Positions 1-12,109 of a DNA stretch of 64,000 bases are shown piece by piece. The translations under genes and the position numbers were made by a program. The notes below the pieces were generated by a model that searched no databases, was not told the origin of the DNA, and saw only the letters and a list, made by a program, of their open reading frames with translations. Each line of letters begins with the position of its first letter. Position 1 is the first letter of the stretch. The DNA comes from Caballeronia sp. dw_276 (lineage in GTDB: Bacteria > Pseudomonadota > Gammaproteobacteria > Burkholderiales > Burkholderiaceae), in assembly GCF_018449635.1 (NCBI RefSeq), contig NZ_JAAVUV010000003.1:62001-126000 (forward strand), read 5' to 3'.

Positions 1-1
1 C

Positions 2-1249
2 GATCAGCACATCCTGATGGTGTTGCGCAATATCCGCCGTTTTGCAATGGCCGAACACGCGCACGAATATCCGTTTTGCACCCAGCTCATGGGCAATTTC
101 GAGCGCTCGTGGGTGCTGTACGTGGCGGCGCTTTTTCACGATATCGCGAAGGGTCGCGGAGGCGATCACTCCACGCTCGGCATGGCCGACGCACGGCGTT
201 TTTGCCGCGATCACAACATGAACGCCGACGACAGCGATCTGGTCGTATGGCTTGTCGAGCAGCACCTGACCATGAGCCAGGTCGCGCAGAAACAGGACAC
301 GAGCGATCCGGAAGTCATCAAGCAATTTGCATCGATGGTGAAAACCGAGCGCCGGCTGACCGCGCTTTATTTGCTGACCGTCGCCGATATCCGCGGTACC
401 AGCCCCAAAGTCTGGAATGCGTGGAAAGGCAAGTTGCTCGAGGATCTGTACCGCGCGACGCGCGCCGTGCTCGGCGGCGCCGAAATGCACGCACATTCGG
501 AACTCAAGTCGCGCCAGGAAGACGCGCTTGCGTTGCTGCGCCTTGAAACCGTGCCGGAACACGCCGAGAAAGCGTTGTGGGACAAGCTGGACGTCGGCTA
601 TTTCCTGCGCCACGACGCCGCCGATATCGCCTGGCAAACGCGCGTGCTTTATAAACACGTGGAGAGTGAAAAGCCGATCGTGCGCGCGCGTCCGTCGCCG
701 ATTGGCGCAGCGCTCCAGGTGCTCGTGTATGTGAAGGACCGTCCCGATTTGTTCGCCGGCATCTGCGCTTACTTCGATAAAAACGGACTTTCCGTCCTCG
801 ACTCACGCATCACCACGACCCGCCACGGCTACGCGCTCGACAATTTTCTGGTCGCGCATCCGGACCATGACGGGCATTATCGCGACATCGCAAATCTCGT
901 CGAACAGCAGTTGAGCACCTTGCTGACCGCCGAGGGCATCTTGCCGGAACCATCGAAGGGACGGGTTTCACGGCTGGTGCGCACCTTCCCGATCACGCCG
1001 CGCGTGGATTTGCGTCCCGACGAACGTGGTCAGTATTACATCCTGTCCGTGTCGGCCAACGACCGGCAGGGCCTCCTTTATTCGATCGCGCGGGTTCTCG
1101 CCCAGCACCGGATCGGCGTCCATGCGGCGCGGATCAACACGCTTGGCGAACGCGTGGAAGACGTGTTCCTGCTCGACGGCAAAACCCTATCCGACAACCG
1201 GACGCAAATCCAGGTCGAAACCGAGCTGCTGCGCGCGATCGCAGCCTGA
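2..1249 (+). CDS. glnD: Bifunctional uridylyltransferase/uridylyl-removing enzyme GlnD (3' part)
   Basis: The gene enters from the left edge; 415 codons remain, so the nucleotidyltransferase half lies outside. GlnD adds UMP to, and removes it from, PII proteins, signalling nitrogen status to glutamine synthetase control. The visible part begins in the HD domain, starting with [10 protein letters not shown] and carrying the metal-binding [13 protein letters not shown] about 45 residues in; this domain performs UMP removal. Two ACT domains follow (around [19 protein letters not shown] and [18 protein letters not shown]), which sense glutamine. The order HD-ACT-ACT at the C-terminus is diagnostic for GlnD. 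The gene ends six bases before rluB, so the two may be co-transcribed. Identity is very secure; only the missing 5' part limits the call. Confidence 0.95.
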   Translation, partial: DQHILMVLRNIRRFAMAEHAHEYPFCTQLMGNFERSWVLYVAALFHDIAKGRGGDHSTLGMADARRFCRDHNMNADDSDLVVWLVEQHLTMSQVAQKQDTSDPEVIKQFASMVKTERRLTALYLLTVADIRGTSPKVWNAWKGKLLEDLYRATRAVLGGAEMHAHSELKSRQEDALALLRLETVPEHAEKALWDKLDVGYFLRHDAADIAWQTRVLYKHVESEKPIVRARPSPIGAALQVLVYVKDRPDLFAGICAYFDKNGLSVLDSRITTTRHGYALDNFLVAHPDHDGHYRDIANLVEQQLSTLLTAEGILPEPSKGRVSRLVRTFPITPRVDLRPDERGQYYILSVSANDRQGLLYSIARVLAQHRIGVHAARINTLGERVEDVFLLDGKTLSDNRTQIQVETELLRAIAA

Positions 1250-1255
1250 GAATCT

Positions 1256-3382
1256 ATGCGCGTCAAACTGACAGCGAAACATCCGCGACCGGCATCGCCG
1301 GCGCGTTCCCCCGTTCGTACGGGCAGCGTTGCCGGACGGAAAAAACCGCCTCGGGCGGAAGCGCCGAGCGGGGACCGGCCCGATCGGCCGGCTACGCCGC
1401 GTGGTGATCGTGGACCACGTCCGTCATTCGGCGATCGCGGCGCGCCACGTGGTGATCGTCCTTCGGGCGATGGCGAACGTCGTCCGTTCACGCCGCGTGG
1501 CGATGCGCCGCGTGGTGATCGTGGACCACGTCCGTCATTCGGCGATCGCGGTGCCCCGCGTGGTGATCGTCCTTCGGGCGATGGTGAGCGTCGTCCGTTC
1601 ACACCTCGCGGCGATGCACCCCGTGGTGATCGTGGACCGCGTCCGTCATTCGGCGATCGCGGCGCGCCACGTGGTGATCGTCCTTCGGGCGATGGCGAAC
1701 GTCGTCCGTTCACGCCGCGTGGCGATGCGCCCCGGGGTGATCGTGGACCTCGTCCGTCATTCGGCGATCGCGGTGCCCCGCGTGGTGACCGTCCTTCGGG
1801 CGATGGCGAACGCCGCCCGTTCCCGCCGCGTGGCGATGCGCCGCGCGGTGATCGTGGACCGAGGCCTTCTTTTGGCGATCGCGGTGCTCCGCGCGGCGAC
1901 CGTCCTTCGGGCGATGGTGAACGTCGTCCGTTCACGCCTCGTGGCGATGCGCCGCGTGGTGATCGTGGACCGAGGCCTTCGTTTGGCGATCGCGGCGCGC
2001 CGCGCGGTGACCGTCCTTCGGCCGATGGCGAACGCCGTCCGTTCACGCCTCGTGGCGATGCGCCGCGTGGTGATCGTGGACCGAGGCCTTCGTTTGGCGA
2101 TCGCGGCGCGCCGCGCGGTGACCGTCCTTCGGCCGATGGCGAACGCCGCCCGTTCAGCCCGCGCGACGATGCGCCGCGTGGTGCGAGCAGCGATCGCACG
2201 CCCCGCCCGTCGTTTAACGATCGCGGCGGTCCGCGTGGTCCGAACGCCGACCGCGGTCCCCGTCCGTCTTTCGGCGATCGCGGCGCCCCCCGTGGCGATC
2301 GTCCAGGCGGTGATGGCGAACGCCGCCCGTTCAAACCCCGTGAAGATTCCCGTGGCCCAGGAAGCGATCGCGCGCCGCGCCCGTCGTTCAACGACAACGG
2401 CGCACCGCGCCGCGAACGCAACCACGCGCACGATGGCAGCCCGCGTCCGGCCTCCTTCGACCGTCAGCGACCTACGGGCGAGCGTCCCTACGCGAAACGC
2501 GAGGCATCGCCAGAACGCTTCGGCGATGAGCGCAAACCTGCGCGCAAACCAACTGCAAAACCTTCGAAACCCCGCGACGCCGACGCGCCGCCCTCACCGG
2601 CCCGCATCGCGCGCGAAGGTGAAGACGGGCTCGTGCGCTTATCGAAAGTGATGTCGGAACTTGGCCTCTGCTCCCGCCGGGAGGCCGACGAATGGATTGA
2701 AAAAGGCTGGGTTCTGGTCGACGGCGTGGTCATCGATACGCTTGGCACCAAGATCCGTCCCGACCAGAATATCGAGATCGCTCAGGCCGCGCACGCCGCG
2801 CAAATGCAGCAGGTGACCATCCTGATCCACAAGCCGGTCGGCTACGTTTCGGGCCAGGCGGAAGACGGGTACCAGCCGGCGGTTACGCTGGTCAATCCGT
2901 CGAATCACTGGGCAGATGACCAGTCCGGCATCCGCTTTTCGCCGACGCATCTGCGCACGCTCGCGCCGGCGGGACGCCTGGACATCGATTCGACCGGCCT
3001 GCTCGTGCTCACGCAGGATGGCCGCGTGGCGAAGCAACTCATCGGCGGGCATTCGGAAGTCGATAAGGAATATCTCGTGCGCGTCAAATTCGGCGAGCAT
3101 GAACTCGATATCGAATCGCGCTTCCCGCCCGAAAGCCTCGCGCTGTTGCGCCACGGCCTGTCACTGGACGACGTGCCGCTCAAGACTGCACAAGTGAGCT
3201 GGCAAAACGGCGAGCAGCTTCGCTTCGTGCTGCGCGAAGGCAAGAAACGTCAGATCCGCCGGATGTGCGAGCTGGTCGGCCTCGAGGTAGTCGGGCTGAA
3301 GCGAATCCGGATGGGACACGTGACCTTGGGGGCGTTGCCGCCGGGACAATGGCGTTACCTCGGCGCAGACGAGGCGTTTTAA
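1256..3382 (+). CDS. rluB: 23S rRNA pseudouridine synthase, RluB/RsuA family, with long repeat-rich N-terminus
   Basis: The 708-residue protein has three parts. Residues 1-48 are basic. Residues 49-307 are seven near-identical 37-residue units rich in Arg, Gly, Asp and Pro, followed by degenerate repeats to about residue 400. From about residue 459 comes an S4 RNA-binding domain (VRLSKVMSELGLCSRREAD), then the pseudouridine synthase core with the catalytic aspartate in GRLDIDSTGLL near residue 575 and the C-terminal motif REGKKRQIRRMCELVG. E. coli RluB, which modifies U2605 of 23S rRNA, is under 300 residues, so more than half of this protein is an added, probably disordered, tail. The ATG lies six bases after the glnD stop; no strong ribosome-binding site is visible. 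RluB is the best fit within the RluB/E/F/RsuA family, but the exact target base is inferred. Confidence 0.9.
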   Translation: MRVKLTAKHPRPASPARSPVRTGSVAGRKKPPRAEAPSGDRPDRPATPRGDRGPRPSFGDRGAPRGDRPSGDGERRPFTPRGDAPRGDRGPRPSFGDRGAPRGDRPSGDGERRPFTPRGDAPRGDRGPRPSFGDRGAPRGDRPSGDGERRPFTPRGDAPRGDRGPRPSFGDRGAPRGDRPSGDGERRPFPPRGDAPRGDRGPRPSFGDRGAPRGDRPSGDGERRPFTPRGDAPRGDRGPRPSFGDRGAPRGDRPSADGERRPFTPRGDAPRGDRGPRPSFGDRGAPRGDRPSADGERRPFSPRDDAPRGASSDRTPRPSFNDRGGPRGPNADRGPRPSFGDRGAPRGDRPGGDGERRPFKPREDSRGPGSDRAPRPSFNDNGAPRRERNHAHDGSPRPASFDRQRPTGERPYAKREASPERFGDERKPARKPTAKPSKPRDADAPPSPARIAREGEDGLVRLSKVMSELGLCSRREADEWIEKGWVLVDGVVIDTLGTKIRPDQNIEIAQAAHAAQMQQVTILIHKPVGYVSGQAEDGYQPAVTLVNPSNHWADDQSGIRFSPTHLRTLAPAGRLDIDSTGLLVLTQDGRVAKQLIGGHSEVDKEYLVRVKFGEHELDIESRFPPESLALLRHGLSLDDVPLKTAQVSWQNGEQLRFVLREGKKRQIRRMCELVGLEVVGLKRIRMGHVTLGALPPGQWRYLGADEAF
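1400..2176 (+). repeat. Seven tandem 111-bp repeats inside rluB
   Basis: Seven units of exactly 111 bp lie head to tail in frame, encoding a 37-residue unit that starts RGDRGPRPSFGDRG and ends PFTPRGDAP. Units begin at 1400, 1511, 1622, 1733, 1844, 1955 and 2066. Most differences are synonymous or small, for example PSGDG to PSADG in the last two units and TP to PP in the fourth. Degenerate copies continue to about 2360. Because 111 is a multiple of three, gain or loss of units would keep the reading frame. Confidence 0.95.
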
Positions 3383-3487
3383 GCGACTCCGACCGAGCGA
3401 CGCCATGATTTGAACGGGCGTCGCGGAAAAACCACAAAATCAGGACAAATCGATGTGAACGGCACGCACCGGACACGTCGATTTTTT

Positions 3488-3519
3488 TTGACCGAATTTT
3501 TGTTTAAAGAAAATATGAC
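3488..3519 (+). promoter_or_regulatory. Weak candidate promoter upstream of the small orphan gene
   Basis: A TTGACC box (3488-3493) resembles a sigma-70 -35 element and is followed by an AT-rich stretch with TATGAC/AAATAT candidates for the -10. Spacing to the best -10 match is not ideal (17-20 bp). It sits in an AT-rich patch about 80 bp before the start codon at 3599. Confidence 0.3.
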
Positions 3520-3598
3520 TGATGACCGATAGGCAGATACACGCGCAATTTACCGCTTCCCGGCGCGTGTGCTTTGCGAAAGCCACTGGAGAATTGCC

Positions 3599-3835
3599 AT
3601 GTCCGTTGAGATCATTGTTCGCGAAACGAAAACCGGCCTCGAAATCATTAGCGGCCGACGCCGCCTCGACGCACTGCTCGCCTTGCGCGACGAAGTCGTC
3701 GTAACGAGCCCGGGCATTGGCGAAGTTGTCATTGCCCGTTTGCCGGATGGACGTTTGCAGGCATCGGCGAATCCGGAACACATCAAGCTGTTTCGCCAGC
3801 CGGAAGCGGCCTCGGGCAGCAAGAGTTTCGCCTGA
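3599..3835 (+). CDS. Small conserved-type hypothetical protein (78 aa)
   Basis: The protein starts MSVEIIVRETKTGLEIISG and ends SGSKSFA. I do not recognise a named domain. It is soluble, with no signal peptide or membrane segment, and has an alternating beta/turn pattern (EVVVTSPGIGEVVIARLPDG). The start at 3599 was preferred over an ATG 30 bases upstream because it is preceded by a GGAG ribosome-binding site at good spacing. It stands alone between rluB and the convergent def gene. Codon use matches its neighbours. I cannot assign a function. Confidence 0.7.
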   Translation: MSVEIIVRETKTGLEIISGRRRLDALLALRDEVVVTSPGIGEVVIARLPDGRLQASANPEHIKLFRQPEAASGSKSFA

Positions 3836-3857
3836 ACGATCGGACTTTTAAACGACG

Positions 3858-3879
3858 AAGCCGCCCTTCCAGGCGGCTT
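3858..3879. terminator. Stem-loop between convergent orphan gene and def
   Basis: Perfect 8-bp stem AAGCCGCC/GGCGGCTT with a 6-nt loop, located between two convergent genes. No clear U-run follows on either strand, so termination activity is inferred from position and shape. Confidence 0.5.
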
Positions 3880-3945
3880 GGCGACATTCGAAGCATTGAG
3901 ACGGACCAATCAGATATCTGACGGTCCGCACGTCCTTCGCGTCTG

Positions 3946-6620
<2,675 letters not shown>

Positions 6621-6704
6621 TCAGAGAACAGCTGATCGTGGCATCGACCGAATGGCCGATGCCTCCGAAAATCATTCGGCGATTTTGCGTCGCCGCAGTA
6701 AGAT

Positions 6705-7949
6705 TTATTGGCTGAACAAGCGCCGCGTTGCGGGCGAACCGGCGGGGATGCCGGCCTGCTCCAGCTTGGCGTAGAGCGTCATCAACTGCTTTTCGATGGC
6801 AAGCAGCGAGCTTTCCGGCAACGGCCGGCGCTGGTCGTCCACGACTCGTGCGCCGATGCGCTCGGACAGCGACTTCGCGTAGTCGCACATGAGGCGGAAC
6901 GGCAGGATGTCTTCGTCGGCGACCGGCACGTCCAGCACGAGTGTGATCATCTGGCCGCCCTTGTAAGTCAGGTCGTCGCGCAGGAAGTTGGTATCGCCGA
7001 AAAGCAGCATGAAAACCGGGTTCTGGCGGGAGTCGAGCTTGACGAAGCGTGTGCCGTCGCGCGAGAGCAGCAAGCCGTCCTGCGACGCCACCGCCTGCAC
7101 GTAGTTGGCGGACCAGGGCGCGCCGTCGGAGAGAATGTTGATGGACAACTGGGCGTCGCATTGCGCGGCAAATGCATCCAGTTCGCGCGCCATGCCAACC
7201 GTTTCGAGCATGTCCGGGAATTCGGGCGAGCCGTCGATGCCGTCCGCAAACCGCTGCACGCCCGTCACGAATTCGGAGAACTCCAGTTCGTTCAACGGTC
7301 CGCCACGATTTGCAAGCTGGGCCGCCGCGCGCAGTTCCTCGTAGCGCGCGCCGTTCTTGAGCAACTCCCAGGTCGTGCCGCCTTCCGGCTTGCCCTCGAT
7401 GTGTACCGGCTTCGCGCCCGCCCGCCGCAGCTTTTGCGCGCTCGGGATCAACTTGTCACCGGCAATGGGCGCGACGAGACGGATAGGCACCACACAATCG
7501 ATCCGGCGGTCCACGATAGCCGGCGGCGCCGATGAAATCGTGGTTGCGGCCGGCAGAACGGGTTCATCGTCATCGGCAATGATGGGCGGCGAATCCGGTT
7601 CTTCGAAGTCACCATTCACCGAAGTCGATTCGGCCTGAATATCGACCGCGGTGTCCGCCGGCGCCACAGTGGACATAGGCGCGCCGCCGAAGCTCGGTTC
7701 CACGCGTGAGTCCGAAGAGTCCGATCCGTCACTCTCGCCCATTGCAGGTTCGCGCCGCACCGGGCGCGTTGGTTCAATAAACGGCTGCTCTTCCTCTGAA
7801 TCTTGCCGGGCGAGCGATTCCGCCGCTTCCTCAGGCATCGGACGGGGCATCTTTCGACGCACTTTTGCGCCCTGCCACGCGTTGTAGACCACCACGCCGC
7901 CCACCACCACGGCTCCTGCTCCGATCAACCCGAGTGTCAACTCGTCCAT
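6705..7949 (-). CDS. zipA: ZipA-like cell division protein
   Basis: The 414-residue protein starts with a single membrane helix (residues about 5-23, LTLGLIGAGAVVVGGVVVYN), then a basic patch (KVRRKMPRPMP), an acidic, proline- and serine-rich linker to about residue 150, and a globular C-terminal domain ending ...LYAKLEQAGIPAGSP. This is the architecture of ZipA, which anchors FtsZ filaments to the inner membrane; the C-terminal domain is the FtsZ-binding part. Sequence similarity of betaproteobacterial ZipA to the E. coli protein is low, so the call rests mainly on architecture and on the smc-zipA-ligA gene order. Confidence 0.8.
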   Translation of the reverse strand: MDELTLGLIGAGAVVVGGVVVYNAWQGAKVRRKMPRPMPEEAAESLARQDSEEEQPFIEPTRPVRREPAMGESDGSDSSDSRVEPSFGGAPMSTVAPADTAVDIQAESTSVNGDFEEPDSPPIIADDDEPVLPAATTISSAPPAIVDRRIDCVVPIRLVAPIAGDKLIPSAQKLRRAGAKPVHIEGKPEGGTTWELLKNGARYEELRAAAQLANRGGPLNELEFSEFVTGVQRFADGIDGSPEFPDMLETVGMARELDAFAAQCDAQLSINILSDGAPWSANYVQAVASQDGLLLSRDGTRFVKLDSRQNPVFMLLFGDTNFLRDDLTYKGGQMITLVLDVPVADEDILPFRLMCDYAKSLSERIGARVVDDQRRPLPESSLLAIEKQLMTLYAKLEQAGIPAGSPATRRLFSQ

Positions 7950-8184
7950 GCACGCTCCGTCATACTTTCTGTTTGCGCTGACTCACGCCCGAGCGACGCC
8001 TTTGAAGCTGCCGCTACGGTGTCCAGCGCTTGTTTTAAGTTACGCCCCGCGATCTGCGCCGCACGAGATTATTTCGATCCCGTGCGCCACTCCGCGCCTG
8101 GCGCGCCAGAACCGGCCTCCCGGACCGGTTCTTCACCCTGTTTTTATCGCCGGAACTGCGTTAATCCGCGGTCCGGCGAAACGT
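7950..8184. other. smc-zipA intergenic segment with stem-loop
   Basis: This 235-bp spacer contains a perfect 12-bp palindrome CTGGCGCGCCAG (8098-8109) overlapping a 7-bp-stem hairpin GAACCGG/CCGGTTC (8109-8131). No U-run follows on the minus strand. It could attenuate read-through from smc into zipA or be incidental. I see no gene here. Confidence 0.35.
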
Positions 8185-11100
8185 TCATGCATTTTGGGCG
8201 AATCCTGCCGCAGATTCCATATCCACGGCAACAATCCGCGAAACACCCTGCTCCTGCATCGTCACGCCGATCAGTTGCTGCGCCATTTCCATCGCGATCT
8301 TGTTGTGCGAGATGAAGAGGAACTGCGTCTTCTCCGACATCGCCCGAACGAGGTTTGCGAAGCGTTCCGTATTGGCGTCGTCGAGTGGTGCGTCGACTTC
8401 GTCCAGCAGACAGAACGGTGCCGGATTCAACTGGAACATGGCGAACACGAGCGCGGTCGCCGTCAGCGCCTTTTCACCGCCCGAAAGCAGGTGAATGGTC
8501 GAATTTTTCTTGCCCGGGGGTTGCGCGAGCACCTGCACGCCGGCGTCGAGGATTTCGTCGCCGGTCATGACGAGCTTGGCCTGACCGCCGCCAAACAGAC
8601 GCGGGAACAGTTCGCCGAAATGACGGTTCACTTCGTCGAACGTGCCTTGCAGCAACGAGCGCGTTTCCTGATCGATCTTGTGGATCGCGTCTTCGAGCGT
8701 GCCGATGGCATCGTTCAAATCCGCCGACTGCGAATCGAGGAACGACTTGCGCTCGCTCGCCGCGGCGAGTTCGTCGAGCGCCGCCATATTGACCGCGCCG
8801 AGCGCCGTGATCGCGTTGTTCAGCCGGGTAACTTCGCCTTGCAGATACGAAGGCTTCATGTCCGGCGTGAGCTTGGCCTGCAAATCGGCTTCGTCGACAC
8901 CGGCGGCGGCCAGTTGTTCGACGAACTGCTCGCCGCTGATGCGCGCCGCCTGCTCCTTCAACTGCAATTCGCTGATCTTGTCGCGCAACGGCTGCAGCGA
9001 ACGCTCGGCGATCAGGCGAAGCTCGTCGGCCTGACGCAGGCGCGCGGTGAGATCGTCCAGTTCGATACGCGCCGATTGCAGCGCCTCTTCCTTGGCCGCC
9101 CGCAATTCGAGCGCGTCCTGAAGGCCTGTATGCGCGGTCTGTTCATTGATGGTTTCGAGCTCGGCGCGCGCGTCTTCAAGCGCACCTGCCACGCGTTCGC
9201 TCTGCTCTTTCGCCGTTTCGATGTTGCGCCGGTATTCCTCGATCTTCGCCGCCAGTCCACGCGCCGCAAAACTGGCGTCAGTGGCCGCGCGCTCCAGATC
9301 GCGCGCTTCTTGGCGCGCGTCGGTCAACGCTTCGTCGAGTGCTTCGAATGCGAGCTGATGATCTTCGAAACGCGCCTGCAACTCGGCGAGTTCGCCGTCG
9401 TGGCGCTCGAAATTCGCTTCGGATTCGGCACGCAGGGCGCGTTGTTCATCGATCTGATCCGTGATTTCGGAGAGTTCCTCACGAATCTGCGTGCTGCGCT
9501 GCATGTAGCGGTCGTGCGCCTGGGTGAGCTTCAGCACGTCCATTTGCAGTGCGTGCACGCGCTGGGTCGCACGTTCGGCGGCCGAACGCGCGTCGCCAAG
9601 GGCGCCCGATGCCTGTGTGTGCGCCGCTTCGGCGCGAACGGCGGCGGCTTTGGCTTCGTCGGCGAGCAGCGCCTGGGCCCGGACCTGCTTCGTCAGGTTC
9701 TCGATTTCGTGCTGGCGCGCGAGCATGCCGGCCTGTTCGGAATCGGCCGCGTAGAGCTGAACGCCGACCCGCGTCACCACGTGCCCGGCCGTGACTACAA
9801 ACGCGCCGCCATCGGGCAGTTGCGCGCGGCTTGCAAGCGCCTGGGCGATGTCATCAGCGACGAAAACCCCGCCCAGCCAGTCGGTCAGCACAGCACGCAG
9901 ACCCGCATCTTCAATCCGGATCAGCGAAAGCAGCGGGCGCAAGCCCGCGGGCGTATCCTGCGGACGCCCGGCGTTGGGCGGCGCATAGAACGCGAGCTTG
10001 GCGGGCGGTGCGTCGGTCGCAAACGCCTTCACCCAATCGAGGTTCGACACCTCCAGCGCCGCGATCCGTTCGCGCAGCACCGATTCGAGCGCCGTTTCCC
10101 AACCCGCTTCCACGTGGAGCTTCTTCCACAGACGCGGCAAAGAGCCGAGCTCGTGGCGGTCGAGCCAGGGCTGGATCTTGCCTTCCGTCTGGACGTTTTC
10201 CTGCAGCTGCTTGAGCGCCGCAAGCCGCGCCTCGAGCTGGTGGATTTGCGCGCTCTCGGCCTGCACTTTCTCTTGCGCCGCGCGGCGTTCGCCATCCAGA
10301 CGGGGGACTGTGTCCTGCGCATCGGCGAGACGCGCCTGGGCTTCAAGCAGAATTTCTTCGTGCTCGGCCATCTGCATGCGCAACTCCTCGAGTTGCGCTT
10401 CGTCGGGCGCATCCAGCCCGCCCGCCTCACTTTTCAGGCGTTCGTGACGCTGCTGCAACTGCTGCAGTTGCTGGTCGGCGCTGCGCTGATGCGCGGCCTC
10501 CAGCTTCAACGCCTGTTCCGTCCGCGCAATCGTTGCGCGTTCGTCGTTCAATCCATTCTGGGCATCGCGAAAACGCGCTTCGAGCGCGGGCAATTCATCC
10601 TGCTTCGCCACCGCCGTTTCCTGCGCGATGGCCGCCTTTTCCTCCCCGACAGCCAGCGCTTCCTCAGCGTCGTCGATCTCGCCACGCGCTTTCTCGGCCT
10701 GCATCTGCCATTGCTCGCGCTGCGCGCTCAAGGCGGCGATCTGGGCCTGCACACGATTGCGCGATTCCACGATAAAGCGGATCTCCGCCTCGAGTTTGCT
10801 GACTTCGGAATTCGCTTCGTAGAGCGCGCCCTGAGCGCCCTGCATGGCGTCGCTCGCGCTGTAATGAGCCACGCGCAGCGTTTCCAGCTGCGCCTCGACT
10901 TCCCGCAATTTCGCGGTTTGCGACTCAAGCTCGATCTGCGCGTCGCTGATCGCGCGTTGCTGACGCTCGGACTCGTTGCCCGCCTCGTTCTTGCGCAACA
11001 GCCACAAAAGCCGCTGCTTTTCCTCACCTTCGGCCTGCAACGTCTTGTACTTCGTCGCGACGATCGCCTGCGCTTCGAGCTTTTCAAGATTCGCGCTCAA

Positions 11101-11700
11101 TTCGCGGACGATATCTTCGACCCGGGTCAGGTTTTCGCGTGTGTCGTGCAGACGGTTTTCGGTCTCGCGCCGGCGCTCCTTGTACTTCGATACCCCCGCG
11201 GCTTCTTCCAGGAACACGCGCAGTTCTTCGGGCTTTGCCTCGATGATCCGCGCGATCATGCCCTGCCCGATGATCGCGTAAGCACGCGGTCCGAGGCCGG
11301 TGCCCAGGAAGATGTCCTGAATATCGCGGCGCCGGGCCGGCAAGTTGTTGATGTAGTAGCTGGAGGTGCCGTCGCGCGTCAGCACGCGCTTGACGGCGAT
11401 TTCGGCGTAGGTGCCCCACTGGCCGGCGGCGCGGCCGTCGGCGTTATCGAAAATCAGTTCGACGCTGGCCCGGCTGCCCGGCTTGCGCGCGGTCGAACCG
11501 TTGAAGATCACGTCCTGCATCGACTCGCCGCGCAGTTCAGATGCGCGCGATTCGCCGAGCACCCAGCGCACGGCGTCGATGATGTTGGATTTACCACAGC
11601 CATTCGGGCCGACCACGCCGACAAGCTGGCCTGGGACCTGGAAATGGGTGGGATCGACGAAGGACTTGAAGCCAGCGAGTTTTATCGAGGTCAGACGCAC
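8185..11700 (-). CDS. smc: Chromosome partition protein Smc
   Basis: Condensin ATPase that organises and helps segregate the chromosome. The 1171-residue protein has the full SMC architecture: N-terminal Walker A GPNGCGKS (31-38), a long coiled coil rich in Glu, Gln, Ala and Arg, a hinge domain in the middle (around WVKAFATDAPPAKLAFYAP), a second coiled coil, and the C-terminal signature LLSGGEKALTATAL plus Walker B PFCLLDEVDAPLDD. A GTG start at 11700 was chosen because the protein then begins VRLTSIKLAGFKSFVDPT, as in other Smc proteins. The open frame continues 53 codons upstream but with low-complexity, unrelated residues. First gene of the minus-strand smc-zipA-ligA-def cluster. Confidence 0.95.
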   Translation of the reverse strand: MRLTSIKLAGFKSFVDPTHFQVPGQLVGVVGPNGCGKSNIIDAVRWVLGESRASELRGESMQDVIFNGSTARKPGSRASVELIFDNADGRAAGQWGTYAEIAVKRVLTRDGTSSYYINNLPARRRDIQDIFLGTGLGPRAYAIIGQGMIARIIEAKPEELRVFLEEAAGVSKYKERRRETENRLHDTRENLTRVEDIVRELSANLEKLEAQAIVATKYKTLQAEGEEKQRLLWLLRKNEAGNESERQQRAISDAQIELESQTAKLREVEAQLETLRVAHYSASDAMQGAQGALYEANSEVSKLEAEIRFIVESRNRVQAQIAALSAQREQWQMQAEKARGEIDDAEEALAVGEEKAAIAQETAVAKQDELPALEARFRDAQNGLNDERATIARTEQALKLEAAHQRSADQQLQQLQQRHERLKSEAGGLDAPDEAQLEELRMQMAEHEEILLEAQARLADAQDTVPRLDGERRAAQEKVQAESAQIHQLEARLAALKQLQENVQTEGKIQPWLDRHELGSLPRLWKKLHVEAGWETALESVLRERIAALEVSNLDWVKAFATDAPPAKLAFYAPPNAGRPQDTPAGLRPLLSLIRIEDAGLRAVLTDWLGGVFVADDIAQALASRAQLPDGGAFVVTAGHVVTRVGVQLYAADSEQAGMLARQHEIENLTKQVRAQALLADEAKAAAVRAEAAHTQASGALGDARSAAERATQRVHALQMDVLKLTQAHDRYMQRSTQIREELSEITDQIDEQRALRAESEANFERHDGELAELQARFEDHQLAFEALDEALTDARQEARDLERAATDASFAARGLAAKIEEYRRNIETAKEQSERVAGALEDARAELETINEQTAHTGLQDALELRAAKEEALQSARIELDDLTARLRQADELRLIAERSLQPLRDKISELQLKEQAARISGEQFVEQLAAAGVDEADLQAKLTPDMKPSYLQGEVTRLNNAITALGAVNMAALDELAAASERKSFLDSQSADLNDAIGTLEDAIHKIDQETRSLLQGTFDEVNRHFGELFPRLFGGGQAKLVMTGDEILDAGVQVLAQPPGKKNSTIHLLSGGEKALTATALVFAMFQLNPAPFCLLDEVDAPLDDANTERFANLVRAMSEKTQFLFISHNKIAMEMAQQLIGVTMQEQGVSRIVAVDMESAAGFAQNA

Positions 11701-12109
11701 GGCGATATCGCTGATTGAAATGAATGCTGGAAACGGGCCGGCGAACCTCGTGTGCACGCATTTCCGTGCAGCGGGAGGCGTAAAACGCCGGTCGAAAACG
11801 CTCGGGCGGCGCGGGCTGGACCCCGCGGGCTGGATCCCGCGGGAGGACCCATTGATCAAAACACTGCCCGGCGAACGATGACAATCATACCATCGCCCGG
11901 AATGATTTCTTTTAGCTTAAAGCGAGCGCTTTACGTATGTCTTTTATTGGCAATCGACCAGGCCGGCCCGAGGGTGTTTCGCTAGTCCGAATGGCCTCAT
12001 CATTGAAGTTCCGTGGCCGCCGGCAAAGCGCTCCGGGATATAATCGCAGCCTCGTAGTTTCATTGTCAGCCGCGCCCAGAGGCTTGAACCTGAGGCATGA
12101 ACCTGAGGC
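11701..12109. other. Divergent smc/dapC intergenic region
   Basis: 409 bp without a gene. It contains a 14-bp imperfect direct repeat CTGGACCCCGCGGG/CTGGATCCCGCGGG near 11816-11843, an AT-rich patch at 11900-11950, a weak -10-like TATGAT on the minus strand (11884-11889) for smc, and the dapC -10 listed separately. I see no RNA gene or small ORF with a ribosome-binding site. Confidence 0.5.
12039..12044 (+). promoter_or_regulatory. Candidate -10 element of the dapC promoter
   Basis: A perfect TATAAT lies 66 bp upstream of the dapC start. The sequence 17 bp further upstream is GC-rich and is a poor -35 match, so activity may depend on an activator or on an upstream AT-rich patch. Confidence 0.45.

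Noticed and set aside
1400..2360. CRISPR-like array
   Set aside because: The regular repeats lie inside an open coding sequence with no unique spacers; they encode a protein repeat.
7948..11718. A 1256-codon open frame antisense to smc
   Set aside because: Its codons align exactly with smc codons on the other strand, so stops would need the rare sense codons TTA, CTA or TCA. The product has no domain and is explained by codon bias.
11816..11843. Short direct repeat CTGGACCCCGCGGG/CTGGATCCCGCGGG
   Set aside because: Only two imperfect copies in GC-rich spacer; too little to assign a function.
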